Source: Dactylococcopsis salina PCC 8305 (GTDB taxonomy: Bacteria > Cyanobacteriota > Cyanobacteriia > Cyanobacteriales > Rubidibacteraceae). Taken from it: a stretch of DNA of 64,000 nucleotides. Below, one piece after another: positions 59,497 to 64,000 of this stretch. The position numbers were made by a program, and so were the translations under genes. The stretch is from NCBI RefSeq assembly GCF_000317615.1, contig NC_019780.1, positions 2,997,840 through 3,061,839 of the forward strand. Reading direction: 5' to 3'. Each line of letters starts with the position of its first letter. Position 1 is the first letter of the stretch. Below the pieces are notes generated by a model. That model did no database searches and had not been told where the DNA came from. It worked only from the letters and a program-made list of their open reading frames with translations.

Positions 59497-61326
59497 TTAA
59501 AACTCCTCATAGCGGGCGATCGCGTTACTTAACTTTTCGATCACTTCTGTAACATCCATACTTCCCAACTCACCCGAAGCGCGAGTTCGCACACTCAAAC
59601 AATTTCCTTCCACCTCTTTCGCACCCACAACAGCCATCATTGGAACTTTTTGTTTTTCTGCATTACGAATTAACTTCCCTAATCGTTCCCCACTGACATC
59701 AGCTTTCGCGCGAATCCCTGCTTGTTGCATTTTTAGGGCGACTTGTTCCACAAAATCATATTGATCTCGACTCACTGGTAACAACCGCACTTGTTCTGGG
59801 GCAAGCCATAAGGGAAAATCTCCCGCATACTGTTCGATGAGAATCCCAATCAACCGTTCCACAGAACCAAACGGCGCCCGATGAATCATTACAGGACGTT
59901 TTCTTGTCCCATCTTCTGCCATATAAGTTAAATCGAAGCGTTCAGGTAAATTATAATCCACCTGTACTGTTCCCAACTGCCATTCTCGTTCTAAAACATC
60001 TTGGAAAATAAAATCGAGTTTCGGACCATAAAACGCTGCTTCACCAATCCCTTCAAAATAATCCATTCCTAGATTTTCCACAGCGCGACGGATGGCATTC
60101 TGGGCTTTTTCCCAAGCCTCTTCTGAACCAATATATTTATCTGATTCTGGATCACGGAAACTCAACCGCGCTTTAAAATTACTGAGTTGAAGACTCTTAA
60201 ACACAGAAAGAATTAAATCAACCACACTGAGAAATTCATCATCAAGCTGTTCGGGAGTAACAAATAAGTGGGAATCATCCACAGTAAACCCTCTGACGCG
60301 AGTTAATCCCCCTAACTCTCCAGACTGTTCGTAACGATAGACCGTTCCAAACTCCGCCAGACGAATTGGGAGATCACGATAGGAATGGAGTTCATTTTTA
60401 TAAATTTGGATATGAAACGGACAATTCATGGGCTTGAGAACAAAGCCTTGTTCTTCGGCGGCGGCGGCTTCATCTTCTGCCATCATGGGGAACATATCTT
60501 CTTGATAATTTTGCCAGTGTCCAGAGGTTTTAAATAAATCCACTCTGGCAATATGAGGAGTCACGACAGGAGAGTAACCGCGTTTGAGTTGTTCCTGTTT
60601 TAGAAAATCCTCTAAAAGCGTCCGTAACTGTGTTCCTTTCGGAGTCCATAGTGGCAAACCTGGCCCCACTGGATCACTAAAGAGAAATAAACCGAGTTCT
60701 TTTCCTAAACGACGATGATCTCGTCTTAAAGCCTCTTCCTTGCGTCGTTTGTATTCTGCGAGTTGTTCGGGAGTTTCCCAAGCTGTGCCATAAATCCGTT
60801 GTAGCTGGGGGTTGTTTTCATCACCACGCCAATAAGCACCAGCGACACTTTCAATCTCAATGGCTTTCGGATTTAAATCGGCAGTAGTTTCTACGTGGGG
60901 GCCCGCGCATAAATCCCACCATTGTTCCCCTAAATGATAGATGCTGATCGGACCGCCTTCAATATCTCTGAGGATTTCTAGTTTATAGGGTTCTTGTAGT
61001 TCTTCAATGCGTCGCTGTGCTTCTTCTCGACTGACTTCCTCTCGGATGACGGGTAGTTTCTTTTTGATGATTTTGACCATCTCTTTTTTGATGGCTTTTA
61101 AGTCTTGTTCGGTGAAGGGTTCGGGTTTATCAAAGTCGTAGTAGAATCCGTTTTCTGTCCAGGGACCAATGGTAACTTGTGCGTCTGGAAACAGCTTTTG
61201 TACCGCCATTGCCATCACGTGAGAGGTGGTGTGGCGAATGCGTTTTAGTTTTTCTGATTCGCTGGTTTTGGGGAGTTTAATCGGTTCGGCGTTTTCTTGT
61301 GCTACTGGAGATTCTACACTAGACAT
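59497..61326 (-). CDS. thrS: Threonyl-tRNA synthetase
   Basis: 609 aa. The editing domain (RIRHTTSHVMAMAVQKLFPD, WDLCAGPHVETT), the class II catalytic core (GPGLPLWTPKGTQLRTLLED, LKPMNCPFHIQIY, RLAEFGTVYRYEQSGELGGL, VRGFTVDDSHLF, MIHRAPFGSVERLIGILIEQ) and the anticodon-binding C-terminus are complete. The first 60-residue TGS domain common in other bacteria is absent. Confidence 0.95.
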   Translation of the reverse strand: MSSVESPVAQENAEPIKLPKTSESEKLKRIRHTTSHVMAMAVQKLFPDAQVTIGPWTENGFYYDFDKPEPFTEQDLKAIKKEMVKIIKKKLPVIREEVSREEAQRRIEELQEPYKLEILRDIEGGPISIYHLGEQWWDLCAGPHVETTADLNPKAIEIESVAGAYWRGDENNPQLQRIYGTAWETPEQLAEYKRRKEEALRRDHRRLGKELGLFLFSDPVGPGLPLWTPKGTQLRTLLEDFLKQEQLKRGYSPVVTPHIARVDLFKTSGHWQNYQEDMFPMMAEDEAAAAEEQGFVLKPMNCPFHIQIYKNELHSYRDLPIRLAEFGTVYRYEQSGELGGLTRVRGFTVDDSHLFVTPEQLDDEFLSVVDLILSVFKSLQLSNFKARLSFRDPESDKYIGSEEAWEKAQNAIRRAVENLGMDYFEGIGEAAFYGPKLDFIFQDVLEREWQLGTVQVDYNLPERFDLTYMAEDGTRKRPVMIHRAPFGSVERLIGILIEQYAGDFPLWLAPEQVRLLPVSRDQYDFVEQVALKMQQAGIRAKADVSGERLGKLIRNAEKQKVPMMAVVGAKEVEGNCLSVRTRASGELGSMDVTEVIEKLSNAIARYEEF

Positions 61327-61476
61327 TTTGATTTTTAAGGAGTGATCGTTGCTTAAGGACGATTAGAAAAGCATTAAAGCGCGATTACATTTTAGCTTAT
61401 GAGGGGCTACAGTTTAAGATTGGCGATCGGAAGTAGAATTAAATCATGTCCACTTGTTGAGTAACGGGAGAAGCAG

Positions 61477-61951
61477 ATGACTCTTGCTGATGTTTTTTCT
61501 CAAGCTAAAAAACCGAGTTTAGAAAATGGCGATCGAATGTCTCGTGGTGAGTTTGAACGTCGTTATCACCTAATGCCGAATTTAAAAAAAGCAGAATTAA
61601 TTGAGGGAGTAGTTTACGTGCCATCACCAGTTAGAATTATGTCTCATGGTCAGCCTCATGCAACGATGATCACGATTGTTGGGAATTTATGCAATGGCAA
61701 CGCCAGCAGTGATGTTGGGGGATAACGCAACTGTAAGATTAGATTTAGACAATGAACCGCAACCAGACGGGTTACTGCGTTTAGAGGAGTCTGCTGGCGG
61801 TCGATCGCGCATCAGTGAGGATGATTACATTGAAGGTGCGCCAGAATTAGTTTTCGAAGTTACTGCCAGCACAGTTTCCTATGATTTACATGATAAAAAG
61901 CAGGTTTATCGTCGTAATGGGGTGCAAGAATATTTAGGGCTTGCTGAATAA
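61477..61951 (+). pseudogene. Uma2 gene broken by a frameshift and a MITE
   Basis: 61477-61680 encodes a Uma2 N-terminus ([20 protein letters not shown], then [11 protein letters not shown]). From about 61680 the homology continues one frame over ([40 protein letters not shown]). It then stops as GVQEYLGLAE, the last residues read from the MITE end TTTAGGGCTTGCTGAATAA. The final 40 residues are missing. Two independent lesions. Confidence 0.85.
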
Positions 61952-62060
61952 AGCTAAAACTCTCGTACCATCTGGTTTTAAGGCTCTTAACTCCTCAAAA
62001 AAGTGCAAGGAAATTGAACGCTCAATCGTCACGCACCCTGCATCAAAACCTTATTCCTCT
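61938..62060 (+). mobile_element. MITE-like element, left part only
   Basis: Begins TTAGGGCTTGCTGAATAAAG and continues with TTTTAAGGCTCTTAACTCCT and AAGTGCAAGGAAATTGAACG, matching the copy at 20.4 kb, then loses similarity after about 62050. The right end was not found, so it is truncated. It interrupts the Uma2 gene. Confidence 0.7.
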
Positions 62061-62163
62061 ACTGGCGGCGGCGATCGCTAAATTTAATGATGTGGTTGAC
62101 TTCCCTTCTCCTAGAACACAGGAACTGACCACTAATGATTTCACGGAGCGAACAAACAAAAGT

Positions 62164-63099
62164 TTAACGTTTCAAAACGATGCGATAACGGGGTTTTCCC
62201 TCCCGTAGTCGATCCATTGCTTCATTAATCTGGTCAAAGGAGTAAAACTCAACCATGGGTTCAAGCTGTTTACGAGCAATAAATTCGAGCATTTGAGCGG
62301 TTACGCCTGGACTTCCCACTGGACTAGCAGAGAGGGATTTTTGTCCAAAGAGGAGGGAGAACATAGAAGTTGCAATGGGGTTCGGGGGAACGCCTAAAAA
62401 ATGCAAGCGCCCTCTAGGACGTAAAGCGGAAAGATAACCTTCCCAATCTAAATCAGCGTTAACTGTGGATAGGATAACATCGAAGCTGTTTTCTAACCCT
62501 TTTAAGGCCTCTGGATCACGAGAGTTGATAAAATGGTGAGCGCCGAGACGTTTCGCTTCTGCTTCTTTGTCGCTACTCCCCGAAAATGCGGTGACTTCAC
62601 AGCCCCAAGCATTTAGGAACTGTAATGCCATGTGACCCAAGCCACCAATTCCTAAAACAGCGACGCGATCGGTGCTTTTAATTTGTAACTGAACAATGGG
62701 ATTAAAAACCGTAATTCCCCCACAAAACAAGGGACCGGCGGTTTCTGGATTCAGCCCTTCTGGAAGAGAAAACACCCAATTTTCGTGAGCGCGAACTTTA
62801 TCCGCAAACCCACCATAACGACCAATAATCGTTTGTTCTGAGTCTTGACAAAGATTGTGATCCCCAGATAGACACCATTCACAGGTCATACAAGAATCAG
62901 AAAACCAGCCTAATCCCACTTGCTGACCGATTTTTAGGTTTTTAACCGCATCGCCAACCGCCACAATTTTTCCTACCACTTCGTGACCAGGGACGACGGG
63001 ATATTGAGAAATGCCCCACTCATTATCAACGACACTCACATCGCTGTGACAAATACCACAATATTCGACTTCAATTTCTACAATACACCAGTCAGAGAG
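62164..63099 (-). pseudogene. Zinc alcohol dehydrogenase truncated at the 5' end
   Basis: From about 63099 the frame reads IEVEYCGICHSDVSVVDNEW, so catalytic-zinc Cys and neighbours are coded upstream of the first ATG (63039). The rest is intact: GHEVVGKIVAVGD, structural zinc CMTCEWCLSGDHNLC, Rossmann GIGGLGHMALQF, and the end GKPRYRIVLKR. About 35 N-terminal residues of this YahK/CAD-like enzyme are replaced by the hairpin-rich end of the TnpB element. A start at 63039 would lose the zinc Cys. Confidence 0.75.
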
Positions 63100-63194
63100 C
63101 CATCCGTTTTGAACGGATGGACGGGGCTTTCAAGGTGCGGAGGAAACCTCCGCACACAGCCCCTCATGAATGGCGAATGAGGACTTTAGTCCTC
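63100..63194. mobile_element. Hairpin-rich end of an IS200/IS605-type element
   Basis: Three perfect hairpins stand in a row: CCATCCGTT-TTG-AACGGATGG (63100-63120), GTGCGGAGG-AAA-CCTCCGCAC (63135-63155) and GAGGAC-TTTA-GTCCTC (63179-63194). Such subterminal palindromes are recognised by Y1 transposases in this family. The junction with the alcohol dehydrogenase gene is at about 63099. Confidence 0.8.
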
Positions 63195-63323
63195 TGTGTC
63201 CAAAGATTTAATGTAGTCTCTTAACACCTCTGCCATAGACAAATTCTTCCTTTCAGCAACTTTCTTCAAAGTTTCATACTCTTGAGTTGTGACATTAAAT
63301 TGCATCTTTTTGGTTCTTGCCAT
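63186..63323 (-). CDS. Small ribbon-helix-helix protein of the TnpB element
   Basis: 45 aa: MARTKKMQFNVTTQEYETLK, then KVAERKNLSMAEVLRDYI and a charged end. This is a compact RHH (CopG-like) fold. It lies between the terminal hairpins and tnpB, divergent from it, where a tnpA would be expected. A regulator of tnpB is a reasonable inference. Its stop is inside the third hairpin. Confidence 0.7.
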   Translation of the reverse strand: MARTKKMQFNVTTQEYETLKKVAERKNLSMAEVLRDYIKSLDTED

Positions 63324-63377
63324 ATTCTATTATTGAAGTTACATTTAGAGTATATCTGAACCATCACACTTTAAGCA

Positions 63378-64000
63378 ATGTCATATAGGACGACAAAAAT
63401 CCTTCTTACAGGCAACATCACTGACCAAACTAGGGATGTTTTGGTGTTTCTGTGTCACGAAGCCAATAACTTATGGAACACGGTGGTGTATCAAATTAGA
63501 CAATCTCACTTTGCCACTTGCGGAGTTAGAGAATTTTTCGATAAAAATGACTGCTTTCGTCGTCAATTTAGAGACAAAAAAGTAAAAGTTAGTTATCCTC
63601 AACTTTGTAGTGAGTTTAAGGAAAACCAGCATTATCAATGGCTAGGCGCACAGCAAGGTCAACAAGTCTTAAAATCAGTCGAGGAGGCGTTTAAGTCTTA
63701 TAACGAACTGTTAATAATGTGGTTCAACGGAGAAATTGACCAGAAACCAAAACTCCCAAATTATAGAACAAAAGGAGGGTTATGTAATTTTACTTTTCCA
63801 CGCCAATCTCTTCGTTTTAATCACGAAAATGGCTCTTGGCTTTTGCCAATGAGTAAAATGATTAAAGAACATTGGGTAAAAGGAAAAGAGGAATTTTCAA
63901 TTCCCTCCGTCAATTATATTGGCGATACCAATGTCGCAGAAATCAGAATCCTTCCTCAACACGGGAAAATTTGGGCGGAACTTGTCGGTGCGATTCGTTT
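63378..64000 (+). CDS. tnpB: TnpB-like RNA-guided nuclease, partial (runs off window)
   Basis: Starts at the ATG at 63378 (MSYRTTKILLTGNITDQTRD), with the TnpB N-terminal region visible (CHEANNLWNTVVYQIRQ, QVLKSVEEAFKSYNELLIMW, PKLPNYRTKGGLCNFTFPRQ). The RuvC part lies beyond the window. It differs clearly from the TnpB at 15997-17199. No tnpA is seen between it and the element end. Confidence 0.85.
   Translation, partial: MSYRTTKILLTGNITDQTRDVLVFLCHEANNLWNTVVYQIRQSHFATCGVREFFDKNDCFRRQFRDKKVKVSYPQLCSEFKENQHYQWLGAQQGQQVLKSVEEAFKSYNELLIMWFNGEIDQKPKLPNYRTKGGLCNFTFPRQSLRFNHENGSWLLPMSKMIKEHWVKGKEEFSIPSVNYIGDTNVAEIRILPQHGKIWAELVGAIR

Overview
This is a 64 kb piece of a cyanobacterial chromosome. 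The evidence is a set of genes typical of cyanobacteria: NdhL, Gun4, an IctB-type membrane protein, Tic22-like, DUF3007 and DUF4079 proteins, and CYP110-like P450s. The HIP1 octamer GCGATCGC is also very frequent. A unicellular, possibly halotolerant genus is plausible, but the sequence alone does not fix it.

Layout. From 1 to 3.7 kb there is a scrambled cluster of small toxin-antitoxin-type genes (PIN, RHH, DUF433, HNH) with duplicated and truncated copies. From 3.7 to 8 kb lies a fused 5-oxoprolinase (HyuA-HyuB) whose middle carries an in-frame expansion of an intergenic-type repeat, about 255 residues long. From 8.2 to 11.3 kb come three unknown small genes, a MazEF pair, an MNT gene with a truncated HEPN partner, and a Uma2 nuclease. 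From 11.7 to 14 kb are pdxH and a siroheme pair (chelatase and cobA). From 14.3 to 20.2 kb are an ictB-like gene, a TnpB element that truncates a Uma2 gene, gun4, prmC and a Tic22-like gene. From 20.5 to 25.1 kb are two P450s flanking an octapeptide-repeat protein, then an aldo/keto reductase. From 26 to 37 kb are DUF1499, an LptF/G permease, a rhodanese, DUF547, a glycosyltransferase, an orphan DNA methyltransferase, glutathione reductase, cinA, a WecA-like transferase, glyA and the SRP RNA. From 37 to 42.4 kb lies a decayed tandem duplication of a coiled-coil gene and an amidase gene, ending in a cytochrome c and a DoxX gene. From 42.8 to 49 kb are ndhL-DUF3007-trpA, an epimerase, DoxX, and an agmatinase/decarboxylase pair. 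From 49 to 54 kb is a complete rRNA operon on the minus strand (16S-tRNA-Ile-tRNA-Ala-23S-5S) with a strong promoter and a terminator. From 54 to 64 kb are glyQ, DUF4079, comEC-like, dusA, thrS, a broken Uma2 gene, an alcohol dehydrogenase truncated by a second TnpB element, and the start of that tnpB.

The most unusual feature is how much short repeat DNA is mixed into and against genes. A MITE-like family (ends TTAGGGCTTGCTGAA) sits at the 3' ends of at least five genes and provides or abuts their stop codons. A composite of two 9-bp satellites occurs three times. G/C-rich palindromic repeats have entered two proteins in frame. Small toxin-antitoxin genes have recombined through duplicated segments. 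The A9 run that ends a membrane coiled-coil gene contains a classical slippery heptamer and leads into a HEAT-repeat frame that has no start codon of its own.

Metabolic links that can be read from the window are siroheme synthesis (cobA plus chelatase), arginine to putrescine (decarboxylase plus agmatinase, inferred), NDH-1 subunit L beside tryptophan synthase alpha, and chlorophyll regulation (Gun4). No CRISPR array, prophage or biosynthetic megacluster was seen.
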